Shown in pieces: positions 1-10,981 of a stretch of 64,000 nt of DNA (its first letter is position 1; every line of letters begins with the position of its first letter). Position numbers and translations under genes: made by a program. The DNA is from Larix kaempferi (lineage: Eukaryota; Streptophyta; Pinopsida; Pinales; Pinaceae): contig BSBM01000600.1 of assembly GCA_027924585.1 (NCBI GenBank), positions 16,637,501 to 16,701,500 of the forward strand. The letters are read 5' to 3'. A model generated the notes under the pieces. That model saw nothing but the letters and a program-made list of their open reading frames with translations, was not told the DNA's origin and ran no database searches.

Positions 1-604
1 AGAATCAAATGTGAGGTTGTAACCTTGATCACACATTTGACTAACACTTAAAATATTATGTTCTAGCCCTTGAATATATAAGAAATGTTGTGTTTTATTA
101 TTTCCATTAGCAGTACCTAACAGTACCTTTTCCAACATCTTTGCAAAAGAATATCCCCAAAAGTAACATTTCCTCCTTAATTCCTTTCTTTAAAGTGAGA
201 AACTTGGTGTGCTCCTCTGACATGTGTTTCGAGCATCCACTGTCAGCGTATCGTTGGTTCACTTTATCTTGAGCATAGATTGCAAGTTCACATTTTTCCA
301 TCTTCTCTTTTTCTTCCTTCTCCAAAAAATTGATACGTTCTTCCCCTTTTTGTTTATGATATCCTACTATGTTGCTTCTATAGCAACTTGCTATGTTCCC
401 ATAGTTATTGCACTTATAGAATTTGATATTGTAATCAAGTAGGGAAGCAAATGAATTGTAGTTTATGCCAGCAAACTCATAAGAAATTATGGTTGTGTTT
501 CTCCCATAATCATCCTTTAATGTCTTGTAAGGACCTCCATTTCTATTTCTCACATGGTCACTTCTTGAATAATCTCTACAATCTATAATTTTGTGACCAA
601 ACAT
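1..604 (-). pseudogene. Copia zinc-knuckle and aspartic protease region (partial)
   Basis: The open stretch 604-107 encodes a degenerate knuckle ending FGHKIIDC, a second knuckle-like KCNNYGNIASC, a Lys/Glu-rich linker, and then the protease active-site motif ADSGCSKHM, the hallmark of Copia proteases. Known role of the family: the knuckles bind genomic RNA and the protease matures Gag-Pol. The first knuckle has lost cysteines and the frame breaks at 107, after which the coding signal continues in another frame to the window edge. Upstream it joins the gag remnant at 660-1735. Confidence 0.85.
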
Positions 605-659
605 ATTACGACCAAAAAATTAACCAAAGAAGAGATTTTGGTATTGGGGTATGAAAGGT

Positions 660-1735
660 CTTATTGGTGTACCAACTCTTCTAAACTCATTCTTTTTGTT
701 TTTGTGAGAAGAATCATGTAGATGCTAGTCATCATTTCCTTTGTTATTTCTTTTGTTGTTAATGCATCCTTTGAGAAAACTGGCATAACTTTTAGGCTTT
801 TCTTCAATTTAGTTGTTTGCATATTCTTTAGGGGTCTTTTAATTTTCATTATAGCCAGTACTTGTTTTGATGAATGGTGACTTTTGGAGACCAAGAATCT
901 CATTGAAAGTTCCAATTCTCTTCAAAATTTTGTGTAATTGAGCATTTGAATTTTTCAATTCCTTTCTTAATGAGACAACTTTAAATTCTATCTTGTCACG
1001 GATTTTTTCATTTTATTTGAGATGACTTCTCACTACTCCTTCTATCCTTTTTGCCTCTTCAAAATGATAATTTTGTTCTTTGTCATGAAAATCATGCTCC
1101 TTATTTTCATGTTTCTGCAATTACTCCTTATTCTTTATAATTTTCTTAAGCCTGACTATTTTGAGTCTTGTTTTAATGTCTTCTTCTTCTAAATCTGACT
1201 TTCTTTGTGATTATATTCATTTTATTAATTAATAGACTTTGTAATATCTTATTCTTCTAACCTTTATTTTTCATTATCTTCATTTTTTTCATTAGTAGGC
1301 TTTGTATCCTCTCTCCATCAATATCTTATTTTTCTAAATCTAAGTTTTCTCTGATTATTTTCATTTTCTTCATCATTAGAATTTGTATCCATGGCCATGA
1401 AAGTTGATTCTTCTTTAAAAATATTTTTTATCTTGTCCCAAATATCTTTAATTGGTGTTCACTACTTTACCTTGACAATCATAGAATCAGATAGGGCACT
1501 CAAGATGGCATCCTTTTCCTTTGCAGTGTTTTCACTAAGTGTCTTTCCATCCTTATCTATCGGTGGTGTTTTTGGAATTGTATAACCAATTACGATTGCT
1601 TTCCAGATATAAAACTCAAGAGCCCTTAGATATGTTTACATCCTTATGCTCTAGAATGCAGAACCTGTTTCATTAAAAAATGGAACCTTGTTTGTTGAGA
1701 AACCTTTCTCATAAGCCATATGTTCCCTAGATATG
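660..1735 (-). pseudogene. Copia gag remnant (UBN2-type)
   Basis: Several frames must be combined. Reading the minus strand from about 1735: an N-terminal segment with NKVPFF, then YLRALEFYIWKAIVIGYT, then AKEKDAILSALSDSMIVKV and IWDKIKNIF. Together these match the order and spacing of the plant Copia Gag domain (UBN2/DUF4219 type). Further on, 915-661 gives a Lys-rich segment that runs towards the zinc knuckles. At least one stop (after DSMIVKVK) and several frame changes are present. The structural Gag protein would form the virus-like particle; this copy is dead. Confidence 0.75.
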
Positions 1736-1769
1736 CCTTCTAGTGGTTAGACTATTTATGAAGGAACCT

Positions 1770-1781
1770 GTTGTGATACCA
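1770..1781 (-). other. Primer-binding site of the Copia element (tRNA-iMet type)
   Basis: The minus strand reads TGGTATCACAAC here. The first eight bases match the complement of the initiator-Met tRNA 3' end (TGGTATCA). A 2-nt spacer (1782-1783) separates it from the putative LTR end at 1784, the usual arrangement. Confidence 0.7.
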
Positions 1782-1979
1782 ATTGTTGAACTTATGCTTA
1801 TACCTAGAGGGGTGTTGAATCCGTATAAGATACATTTTATTTCAGTAAGAATTCATCATAATTCATTAACTTCAAAACAATAAATAAAACAAACTCAAAT
1901 CATAAAACAAAGAAGTTTACGTGGAAACCTTTTCGGGAGAAAACCAAAAAATAATAACATTATAAATTCATGTTAGAAC

Positions 1980-2161
1980 CAACCTACTAAAGATAACAAT
2001 CCCCTCAACTAAGCACTAACTAAGCAAGATATGTAGGTATCAACCTAGTGAAGACACTGATCTCCTCAATTGAGCACCAACTTAGTAATATATGTAGGCA
2101 TCAACCTACTACTATACAACAATCTCCTCAAGTGAGCACCAACTCAGTAATTTCTTGATTA
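1980..2161. repeat. 61-bp tandem repeat, three units
   Basis: Units start at 1980, 2041 and 2102. Each begins CAACCTA, has a central CTCCTCAA followed by GAGCACCAACT (variants in unit 1), and ends near tatgtaggcat. Units 1 and 2 are the closest pair; unit 3 diverges at its end. The array lies inside the Copia LTR region. Confidence 0.85.
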
Positions 2162-2224
2162 GGAACCAACAAATTGAATAAACAAGTAGAATAATGTTAA
2201 TGTAATCCCCTTAAATTTTTCACC

Positions 2225-2665
2225 ATAATCTTCCCTTAACATTGTCATAAGATCTCTTTAAAATATGTGTCGTACTCAACCCTATATCAACCCTCAAAAC
2301 TATCATAAGATCATGTTGAAACATGTGCCATACTCAACCTTGTATGAGTCCTTTATACTATCACATAATTACCTTCAAATATTCCCAATGTAGCCTTACA
2401 TCATCCCTCTATACTATCACGTAATCTCTTTCAAATCTTCCTCGAAATCATCCTTCTATACAGTTATATAATCACCTTCAACTTGTCTAGAATCACCCTT
2501 TAAAACATCTCTAAAATTGTCACAAGATTACCTTGAAGTCTGATACAAGATCAACCCTTAAAACATTATACGATCACATTGAAATTAACTCCATTATCAT
2601 CCTTTAAAGCATCATAATTTCACCTTGAAATATGCTCCATAATCAACCCTTAAAACATCTCCAAA
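2225..2665. repeat. Degenerate minisatellite, roughly 45-65 bp period
   Basis: Repeated blocks of the form ATCAACCCTTAAAACAT followed by ATAAGATCACCTTGAAAT and a short variable segment recur about eight times with many substitutions. Period length drifts. No coding frame is maintained. Confidence 0.7.
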
Positions 2666-3950
2666 CTCGAATCTTTCTTATAAAGTGCACAATAACTTAT
2701 TTTAGATCCAATATTGCTTGATTCTCCTTCAAAAATGCACCCCCTTTATGTATATTGATACTATTTAACTCACTTTTCTGGGCCAACCTATAAAACTGAT
2801 AGGTTCCATCTAACATTGTTCCATATTTTGGCAAGGCCATTTTAACACTTGACATATCTCTATTCCTATGGAGTTAGAGGGAGTGTCATATACCGTTGAA
2901 AAATACTTGACATAAGATTTTCAACCATATATGATGTGCTCTCATCTGATCTAGGACTTAAAAAAGGTCTCTAAAGACAAGGTATCCAAACTGGACATCA
3001 AAAGTAAAAAAATTTCCACCTACCATTCCCTCTTGTCTTTGACATTAATTACATTATTTCCAACAATGTTCATCATGCAATTTTCATATTGCATTCTTCC
3101 CCTTGTCTTTGGCATTCAACAATATTCATCTTGCACATATGTAGTCTCCCCTTTTCTTTGACATCAATGACAACAATATTTCCAATAGCCACAATTTTAA
3201 AAAAATATTTTCTATATTCTAGGTATACAAAGGATATTTCATGAGGCATTCCTAGATCTCCATAGTTTTGAAAGTTAGAAGGTTAGGGAGGTTTGTATTG
3301 GTGCAAGGATTAGGAAAGTGCAATATGATGTGGGTGTATGCGGTGTACTCTAAAAGAAAGCGACTTTCATCCTCAATGCTCATAGACTTACAGAGGTGGA
3401 AAATCCTTTCCACCCATGGTGTTTTAGGAATTGTTCAAAGCCCTATTTCACTATGTAGGTTATGGGAGTTCGTTCTTATCTTGGCTATTAATTTTCTTCT
3501 TGGAATTATTTAAAACAGAGAGGTAGTTTTGATCAACTAGATTAGGGTTAATGATCTCCTTATAGTATCTTAATTTTTCATGTATCTAGTAATTAATTAT
3601 TACATAGATACTAACTATGTACTGCATTAACATAACTAAATTTAAATAACAAAACTCTACCTACATCTTAAATCTTAAGGACTATTTTACATTCTGTCCA
3701 ACTTAATTAAATATTTATTAGCCATATTCACTAGTTACCTTTTTTTGATGGAGAAGTCTAATACTATAAGATTTTTAAATTTTTAGATATAGTTAATTGA
3801 ATTATACAATTTTGGTCAAATTGTAAATATTCATTGCTTAAATTGTATTTTTTAATATATAAATAGATTGAGTATGATCAAAAATAGTAATTTTGAAAAC
3901 AATTAGACCAACTTAATCGCAAATGTTTAGGCTACTATTCTTCATTGTTT
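2666..3950. other. No gene recognised
   Basis: AT-rich sequence with short chance ORFs only (one of 81 codons at 3268-3513 on plus, with no recognisable domain). It may be remaining LTR or flanking intergenic DNA. Confidence 0.5.
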
Positions 3951-4212
3951 TGGAGGAGAGTGGAGGAGAAGGCAATGGTGAGGACAAGAAAGTGATTTGA
4001 ATTAGTTTAATATTTTTTTTTCAGAAAATAATTTGAATCCGTTTAGTATTTTTATTTTTTTTGTTATTTCCAAGAAATCAAAAAATACATACCATCCCCA
4101 ACAAACTGGGATCTTTAAAAACCCTTTTAGTATTATTAATGAAATACCAAAAATAAAGTACCAAATAAAATAATAAATAATTATTAGGTTAAAGAGTCAA
4201 AGCTGTTTACAT

Positions 4213-4280
4213 CCCATGCCATTCTCGTATCCCATAGTATTAACCCATGGTATTCTCGTATCCCATAGTATTAACCCATG
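4213..4280. repeat. 31-bp tandem repeat upstream of the Agenet gene
   Basis: Two units (4213-4243 and 4244-4274) containing TTCTCGTATCCCATAGTATT differ at two bases. A partial third unit, cccatggta, follows. It lies just upstream of the putative TATA box. Confidence 0.85.
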
Positions 4281-4298
4281 GTAGCTCTATCAGAACCT

Positions 4299-4307
4299 AT
4301 ATATATG
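4299..4307 (+). promoter_or_regulatory. Putative TATA box of the Agenet gene
   Basis: TATATATAT about 215 nt upstream of the ATG at 4514, in a plausible position for a plant promoter with a 5' UTR of about 180 nt. No transcript evidence is available, and a 5' UTR intron cannot be excluded. Confidence 0.4.
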
Positions 4308-4513
4308 TATGTTTGGTCATTCAAACAGCCGTGCCAAAGAAGTAAAGTTGAAGCTTGATGTATATTTTTTTCAGTTGGGTTTTCTACTTAAAATTTTTAA
4401 TCTCCTTTTGCTATTTATTTTATTTCATGTCAGGTTTCTTTATTGTTAAATCCCTTCAAGGTTATTGTTTATCCCTGTTTATTTTATAACACTCTCAAAG
4501 TTAAGGTAGTGAA

Positions 4514-4999
4514 ATGGCTATGAAGGAAGGAATGACAGTGGAGGCCCGCTGCAATGAGGAAGGATATAGAGGGGCTTGGGTTGAAGGTATTGTCAGAACT
4601 ATTGAAAGAGGAGGGGTTTGCAAGGTAAATTTGAAGAAGATTGTAAGCACTAATGTAAAGTCATTGTTGGAGGTGAAAAAGTCTATAAGGACTTATGGAC
4701 AGTCATTGGTGGAGGTCTCTCGGGCTGATGTGAGACCCATTCCGCCACACAGACAGTGGCCTCTCCATTGTTTAAATGGAATAGCTGTGGAAGCTTGGGA
4801 GACAGATTGCTGGTGGCCCGGCTTCATAGTCCGAGAGGTTTCATGTGACGGTCGCCATCTTTGGTTGGTTTCCTTCCCTCATACGCACATTTTAACGGCA
4901 TATCCTCTTTCACTGTTACGTCCTGCTCAAGAATGGCGAGAAGGAAAGTGGACTTTATTACCTCATAAATCAGTCCACTTTCCTTCTCGCCATTCTTGA
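4514..4999 (+). CDS. Agenet (Tudor-like) domain protein, short, 3' end formed by an inverted repeat
   Basis: 161 codons, uninterrupted. Two Agenet-type modules are visible. Residues about 3-77 hold KEGMTVEARCNEEGYRGAWVEG and end in DVRPIPP. Residues about 84-145 hold GIAVEAWETDCWWPG, LWLVSF and LLRPAQEWREGKW. The paired Agenet pattern (V.V….GAW…..V then V.AW..D.WW.G…LR….W) is typical of plant Agenet/DUF724-group proteins, which read chromatin or RNA marks in the nucleus; function here is inferred from family only. The last ~15 codons and the stop come from the loop and right arm of a perfect inverted repeat (4862-5064), so the C-terminus is an accident of that event. Family members are usually longer, so this may be a truncated gene. 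The start is the first ATG, in the context gtgaaATGgct. A truncated relative lies at 40197-40349. Confidence 0.75.
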   Translation: MAMKEGMTVEARCNEEGYRGAWVEGIVRTIERGGVCKVNLKKIVSTNVKSLLEVKKSIRTYGQSLVEVSRADVRPIPPHRQWPLHCLNGIAVEAWETDCWWPGFIVREVSCDGRHLWLVSFPHTHILTAYPLSLLRPAQEWREGKWTLLPHKSVHFPSRHS

Positions 5000-5064
5000 G
5001 CAGGACGTAACAGTGAAAGAGGATATGCCGTTAAAATGTGCGTATGAGGGAAGGAAACCAACCA
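4862..5064. repeat. Perfect 93-bp inverted repeat with 17-nt loop
   Basis: Left arm 4862-4954 and right arm 4972-5064 are exact reverse complements over 93 bases. The loop is 4955-4971. The left arm is Agenet coding sequence (WLVSF to WREGKWT); the right arm is the same sequence in antisense. A transcript through this region would form a 93-bp perfect duplex. Confidence 0.97.
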
Positions 5065-6293
5065 CTAATTATTATTACATGGATATAAACAAATTTATTT
5101 CCCTCCCACTAATTATTATTATAATTAGTATATTTATTATTTTTTTTAATGTATGTTACATTACACATCTACTCCGAGATACAAAGTGTCATAAATGATA
5201 ACGCAAGGTGGGTATATTACCGTCAGGGTAAGAGGTATGAAGGTAAGGGTTATTATTAGGGTTAGCAAAGATATCCACAAGTGCGAGTGCCTTGTCTTTC
5301 ACTTGCTGAATATCTTTATCGTTTTCCTAGTTTGGTTCGGGCTTCCCCCGGCAGGATCAAGCATAATACCGGCAGTCCATCTCGATTATTATAGTAGTAG
5401 GTTCACCCGGGGTTGGGTTCAGTCCTTCCTTTGTGAAAGTAGGGTAGTTTACTTGTCTTCAATACAATTAAATATTAGAGCTATTAATAATTAACTATTA
5501 CATAGATATAAATTATAATAACTAATTATTACAATTATTATTATATTTTTTTTTCTCATGTATGTTACATTACACATCTCACCTAAGATGAAAAGTGCTT
5601 TTACTACAATCATATATTTAGTTTTTCTCAATTTTCAATATTTTATAGTTTAATTTTACCCATTAAACACCACTTGAATAGTTTATATATATTCACTTAA
5701 ATCATGTGGAGCTTTCAAGATATTCTGAATAATTATTACTAAAAATACAAACAAATTAATGCATATTAATTAATTAATTATTACATTTGCCATTGTCAAA
5801 TTTAAATAATAAAATTATCTAATTACTACATTGATATAACCAAATTTAAATTATTATTATATTTATTCTTTATATGCACATTGCATTACATAGCATCTTT
5901 CATATAATTATTATTTTGGTTTCTCTAAGTTATCAATATTATATGGTTAAATTTAATCCATCATTTACCACCTTAAATTTGACCCATCAATCACCACTTG
6001 TATAAATCCAAATAAATCCTACTATAAAGCTTTCATAAATATTCTATGAATATAAAAAAAAGTCGATTTAAACCATTTTCTAACTAGATTTAGACCTTTT
6101 CTACCAAAAATAGACAAAGGCCAAAGATATAAATTGATTCATAATCATTTATGTTTAAATCATCATAAATATCCTATATAACCAATATATGGAAAAAGAT
6201 TAGATCCATTCATAACCATTTCTATTTAAGTCACAATTTTCTCACTGTTGTATATGTTTAACTCACCATTTTCATGCCTATTGTATTTGTATG
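5065..6293. other. AT-rich intergenic DNA with a diverged internal repeat
   Basis: No gene recognised. The block with taattattacat, a TTATTAT run and ATGTATGTTACATTACACAT at about 5071-5195 recurs at about 5495-5605. A weaker relative is at about 5840-5910. An ORF of 99 codons (5195-5494, plus) has no recognisable domain. This sequence, joined to 40127 onward, is the pre-LINE locus. Confidence 0.6.
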
Positions 6294-6306
6294 CACTCTA
6301 CATAGG
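6294..6306. repeat. LINE target-site duplication, 3' side copy
   Basis: CACTCTACATAGG, identical to 40114-40126, directly beside the LINE poly(A) tail (poly-T on this strand). Confidence 0.93.
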
Positions 6307-6406
6307 ATTTTTTTTTTAGGTAAGAGAGAGAAATAGTTCTATTAATAAGGTACAGATCGTACAAAAATATTACAATAAGCCCAAAAAGGACCAGAAATTG
6401 CCAGTC
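6307..6406 (-). other. LINE 3' terminus with poly(A)
   Basis: On the minus strand this reads a 3' UTR end with TTTTTGGGCTTATTG and a stretch containing TTGTACGATCTGTACC, then a tail of ten A. It continues the LINE 3' UTR that stops at 18652 on the far side of Gypsy-1. Confidence 0.85.
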
Positions 6407-6488
6407 TGTTGTAGTCCCAAGGTTCACGTGGTTATCATGGATACATTACATAATATAAGCAAACATACACTATGATACAGATACAAGA

Positions 6489-6527
<39 letters not shown>

Positions 6528-6600
6528 CCTTTATATTAACCAGCAAGAGCAGAATACAGTCATAGAACCAATCTCTCTTAGTACATCAGCTCACCAGCCT

Positions 6601-6639
<39 letters not shown>

Positions 6640-6773
6640 AATACAATTACATAACCGTCTGTCAGTTTATCCAACCGACCCGACCTATACTAGTCGACGC
6701 AACCTATCAACATGTGTTGCAGAGTGGTCGGGCGGAGGGCCTAGTCGACAGGCCGACCTAGGCCCCTCCAACA
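6407..6773 (-). repeat. 3' LTR of Gypsy-1 (367 bp)
   Basis: Pairs with 18306-18646. It is longer because of expanded GA (about 6492-6526) and TA (about 6604-6636) microsatellites. Confidence 0.93.
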
Positions 6774-6786
6774 TCTCCCCCACCTC
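6774..6786 (-). other. Polypurine tract of Gypsy-1
   Basis: The minus strand reads GAGGTGGGGGAGA immediately before the LTR start TGTTGGAGG, the standard plus-strand priming position. Confidence 0.85.
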
Positions 6787-7028
6787 AAAATATTTCTTCA
6801 TCCCGAAGAAATGGAGAGATCAAAATTTCAAAAAGAGTTATACAGACGGTTATGACAAAGGAACACTGAAATCAATAGCATCAGGTATCTGGAGACAGGC
6901 TTCAATGATAACTTCAGCAGAGACAGAGAGGTGGTGCTGGAATTCTTCCCAAGTGCGTAGCAGATTATGGATGTCTACGGTCAGAGTTGTGAGTTTCGAA
7001 AGGTTTTCCATCTTTTCGTGAGTGTAGC

Positions 7029-10000
7029 CTACAAGTGGATCATGTCGGGACCAAATGTGTTGATTGTATTGTCGGCAGCAACAAGTAACTGATGGAATCG
7101 AAGCTGAATTTCTCCAAGTTTGTTGAGGCCTCCTCGGGCTTGTGACATCCACTGAACTTCTTGTTTCTCTAACTTATCCAATTTCTTGTTTTCCATGATG
7201 ATCTGTTTATCAAGTTTTTCGATAAGGGCTTCATCTATAGTCAAGCCCTGGTGTTGAAGCTTGCTTAGCAATGCTCTTGTTTTCTGAATATTTTTGTAGA
7301 CATCGCCATAATAAACATACCAATTGTTCAAAACTGCGGTAAGTTGTTCTGCTTGATTAGCATACTGCTTGAGTACTTTGAAGGCCTCTAAAAAGGCTGT
7401 AAACTGATTTGTCATGAGGGAAGCTACCTCAATAGCTTGATATTGTTGTTTCTTGAGAAGCTCAGATTGTAGCATCGACACGACAGATTCCAGTAACTGT
7501 TATGCTCTGTCTAGAGGTGGTGTCATGTCAGAACTAGTTGGAAGCAGAACAACTTGCTGAGCTAAGCGTTCACATTTGGTGAGAAATGTAATCTTTTCTT
7601 CCTGGAGCTGTATTATTTGTTCCTGTGATTTCTATCGATGACATCTTTGGACTCTGAAGACCACGTCTTCAAGTAAATCAAGCTCATCTTGGGGTTCCAT
7701 GTGTGGCTGATAACTTGTAGTAGCTCCCAATCGGTCTAAATATATAGATGGAGTATTTTCTTGTATTTGCTGCATTTCCAATTGCTGCTGCAATTCTCTT
7801 TCTTTGCGTTTCTTTTCTTTGTGCTTCCTATGACTACTCTTTTCTTTTTCTTTGTTTACAATTTGTTGTTCTGGGTCCTTATCTTTTCCTTCTGTTGTTG
7901 GGTTCCTGTCGATGACTTCTTGTGTGCTGACAACAGCATGTTATGCCTGACTTTGTGTACTAGGTACTACTGTTGTGATGACTGGAGTTTCATGTTCTGC
8001 TACTTCGGCCCTTGGTGGATTTGCTGTTGGTGTGCTAGATATTTCTACATTGCTTGTATTGATATCTGGAGCATTTGTGTGCTATGATGGTCTTGTCATG
8101 TTGGCTACAGTTTCTTGAGTTGCGACTGCTTCCTTGGTTATAGTAGAAGTGGCTTTATCTGCTTCTGTCGTGGTTGCTTCTTTGTTGAGCTGCTGTGTAA
8201 ATGGACTAGACTTGGATCCGTCGACAGGGGAACTCGACTGGTTTACCGGGAGTGATTGTAGGTCGATGGATGTCAGAATTGGACTCGATGAAATGGTATT
8301 GTCGAGCGGATCCGAACTAATTAGGCTAGACTCGACCTGGGAACTGAAAACTTGGGGATTTTCCTTTCTAACGGTATTCGCTTGAGATGAATTCATTTGT
8401 TGTGGAGGTGAATTGACTGAAAGAGGAGTATAGAGACCTGTTTGTTGTGCATATACTAGGTCTAATGGGTTAGGATTTCTGATATGATGGGTTGTCAAGT
8501 GACCAACAATTTCTGGAATGGATGATTGTAAAGGTAAACTTCTAGTTTGAATGGTGTCGGAGGGAGCTAAATTAACCGGGACAGTAGACGGAGAGGCAAA
8601 ACTTGGTTGTTGGATGACCCTCTCACGCCAGTTGGGACAAAATACTAGAATGTTTGCAATGAATGTATTCAAAGAGGTGTCTTCTATGACAGGAGGAGCA
8701 GGTAACGCTAATAGACTGCTTTCTTCTTCTACTGCAGTTGGGGGGTGGGGAGGGGACTAGATATTTAGGTCAATATCAGGTACAACTGAAATTTTGGGTT
8801 TTTTAACAATAATTTGGGAAGATGGATACTTATATGTTTCTAAGAATTTTCTGAATTGATCTTCGACTGGCAGTTTGTTCTTGGTTGCATCTTCAAGGAT
8901 TTGGGTAGCGGTGTCATATAGCTCGATCTCATATGCTACCGACGGTTCTTGAAATGTTACTTGTCTTTTCCCTTTTCCCTTGGTCGGTATTACTCGGTTC
9001 TGTTGGGTTGTGACGATTTCAGCTGCTACCTTCTGGATATTATCGCCTGTCAAAAGATGTTCTGGGTTGTCAGAATCTGTGTCGTTGTTCGACTGCTCTC
9101 CGACCTCTGTTGATTCTGTGTGCGGAGTCTAGGTAAGTGCTAACACCTTAGGGCTAGGTGTCGGCTCGGGCTGATAGCTAAAAGTGTTCATGTACAACCG
9201 ACTTTCATATGATTCTTCTTGTTCCATGTCGAATAGAGGTTCAACATATTTGAAGTTGGTTTTCCTTGCTTGTGCCAGGATGGGTAATTCTTCATTAGAT
9301 TGGTGGCTTAACTCTGTGAAGATTTCGCTTACTGAAGGGTAATAGTCAAGCCGTTCTGCTGGACCTACTGCTCCTTCCATGTACCATACTTATGTGTCAT
9401 CCAAAGATAGTTGGATGTGCACTGTCGGGGGCAGGCTTTGACGGATGTTTTGTGGTACCCTCCATCTTGTTGCTATTTCTTTAAGGTCAATAAACCATGC
9501 TTCAAGCCAAATTTTGACTGTTGTAGGTCCATATCGTCTTGCTCCAGGTGCAAAGCAATGGAAATTTTCCATAAGGATGAGTCAGTTTTTGGCAAAATAC
9601 TTGTTTCCTTTTGGTTGAAGGTGGGTCATAGCAATCCAAATGAGTACAGATGGGTAGCGGATGCTAGCTCCCTCCTCCTGGCACTTATGGCATGTATATT
9701 TGAGAATGTCGGCCAGGTAATCTGCCCAGTTGTATACCTTGTTGTTCATAGACATATTCTTGACAGCTTCTAACATTTCAGTCTTCAAGTCTGACCCTCT
9801 TCCTATCTGTGAAAGTGCATGTGATATGATCTTGGTGGCAGTTTTGTAATTGCCAAAAACAATCTGGCTCACGATTATACCTCGTGAAATATTTCCAGCG
9901 GGAGAATCGACAAACTCATCAATCAAGTCTGCACTTGAACTTGTTGGTACAGCATCTCCTTTATGTGAAAGGCTAGTTATTTTGTGGATGATTTCACCAT

Positions 10001-10493
10001 TGATTTCGACCGAAACATCAAAGTAAAGCTTGCCGTTGTGATATCCGCTAACGATGAATTTTGCAATGACTTCTTTCAATCCTCCAAAAGTATCCAATAA
10101 AGGTTCCTTCAGGTAATGCAGAATTGTGGCTGTCTGCAACCGTCGTGCTTCCTCTCTCCAGTGACCATTTGACTCCTTCCTCCAATCTTCAATGTTATTC
10201 CATGCTTTCTTCCAGGTGGGTTCTGATGCTTTTGCATTCTGAATCAACTAGAGTCTAGTTTCCAGTGGTGTTTGTTCTTTCTCCAGTTCTCTAACTGATG
10301 TTGCAGTAGCTCTACTAGCTGTTAAAGTTTTTCTAGGAGCCATGGCGGATTCAGGGTTCAAGGTTGTGAAATTGGCTTCAGCGGAGTCAAGGAATTCTGT
10401 TTCTTGGAGCTCAAGTTGTCGGCAAAAGAGTAACCAAGAATCCTCGAGCTCCATATTTATGGTGGAGTTACTCGGCACGGGTGAACGAGACAT
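7029..10493 (-). pseudogene. Long 3' ORF of Gypsy-1 (about 1,155 codons, env position, function unknown)
   Basis: From the ATG at 10493 (MSRSPVPSNSTINMELED) one frame can be followed to 7029, interrupted by about nine stops that look point-mutational (for example TAG at 10248, and stops at 9582, 9390, 9129, 8757, 8082). Visible parts: an N-terminal globular region with ILHYLKEPLLDTFGGL and ADYLADILKYTCHKCQEEG; FAPGARRYGPTTVKIWLEAW; then a long Ser/Thr/Pro/Gln-rich low-complexity middle (about 9050-7900); a Lys/Arg-rich stretch; and a C-terminal Leu/Gln-rich coiled-coil-like end (about 7650-7030). No RT-, Gag- or transmembrane-like segment was seen, so 'env' describes position only. Gypsy elements of the Athila/Tat side often carry an extra ORF here. 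A matching layout occurs at 56667-60089. Confidence 0.75.
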
Positions 10494-10981
10494 AGAGGCA
10501 TGTATTAATGGTTGATTTGATAGGGCTATTAAATTAGATTACCCGGATATCGGCGCTTTGTTAGATGCATTACTTCTGGCTGCGCGGTTATCTTTAGCCT
10601 TTATTGCTTTTTCATCATGGTGCTGCAACAGCTTGTTCATTGTGTTATGTCAACGAGCTTCTCTAATTAGGTTTGGTCGGTCCGAGCTCCAATGCTTCTG
10701 CCATGCCGGATTTTCTTCTGCAAACCGTCGATGTTCTCGTCGGTGCGTGTAATATCGACGGTTGTGCACCGGACTTCTTTGTCTACTTTTTCCATCCCTC
10801 TTCTGCCATTCTTTTGTCATTTCTGTTTTTGTCGTGTTCTGCTGTATTTGCTTGATTGCTTATAGTACTCTCATTCGGTTATTTCTAACCATTTTTTTTC
10901 TTCGAATATTCATGATTTATACCTTTTAAGTCAGGCGTCATTTACCGCTTTCTTGAAAATATTTACTTGTAACGTTTTCAG
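10494..10981 (-). other. Spacer between integrase and the 3' ORF of Gypsy-1
   Basis: Non-coding by appearance. It contains the octamer TCGACGGT once on each strand (10725-10732 minus, 10754-10761 plus). Possibly a leader or internal promoter for the 3' ORF; nothing proves it. Confidence 0.4.

Larger units (their letters stand above)
1..1783 (-). mobile_element. Copia (Ty1-like) retrotransposon, 5' internal part, cut by window edge
   Basis: Read on the minus strand from 1783 down to 1, this is the 5' internal region of a Ty1/Copia element in normal order: primer-binding site, gag, two CCHC-type knuckles, then aspartic protease. RT, integrase and the 3' LTR would lie to the left of the window. 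At 1-51 the minus strand still reads LSVSQMCDQGYNLTFDS, the classic segment just downstream of Copia protease. Frameshifts and stops make it non-functional. The call rests on gag and protease signatures; lineage assignment (SIRE/Tork-like) is only inferred. Confidence 0.88.
1784..2750 (-). repeat. 5' LTR of the Copia element (right boundary not resolved)
   Basis: The LTR terminus next to the PBS is TGTTGAAC on the plus strand (…CA on the element strand). The segment at 1918-1950 resembles the gtggaaacc…gggaaaaacca block common in plant Copia LTRs. The partner LTR is outside the window, so the distal end cannot be fixed by comparison. I place the limit after the repeat arrays, which is a guess. 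Confidence 0.45.

Noticed and set aside
4862-5064. Annotating the foldback as a microRNA gene
   Set aside because: The duplex is perfect and long, with no evidence for a discrete mature miRNA; kept as an inverted repeat and a hypothesis.
5195-5494. 99-codon plus ORF downstream of the Agenet hairpin
   Set aside because: No recognisable domain; composition like the intergenic surroundings.
6472-6654. 60-codon ORF with RERERE and IYIYIY runs
   Set aside because: It translates the GA and TA microsatellites of the Gypsy-1 LTR.
7029-10493. Calling the Gypsy-1 3' ORF an envelope gene
   Set aside because: No signal peptide, transmembrane segment or fusion-protein features were seen; only the position is env-like.
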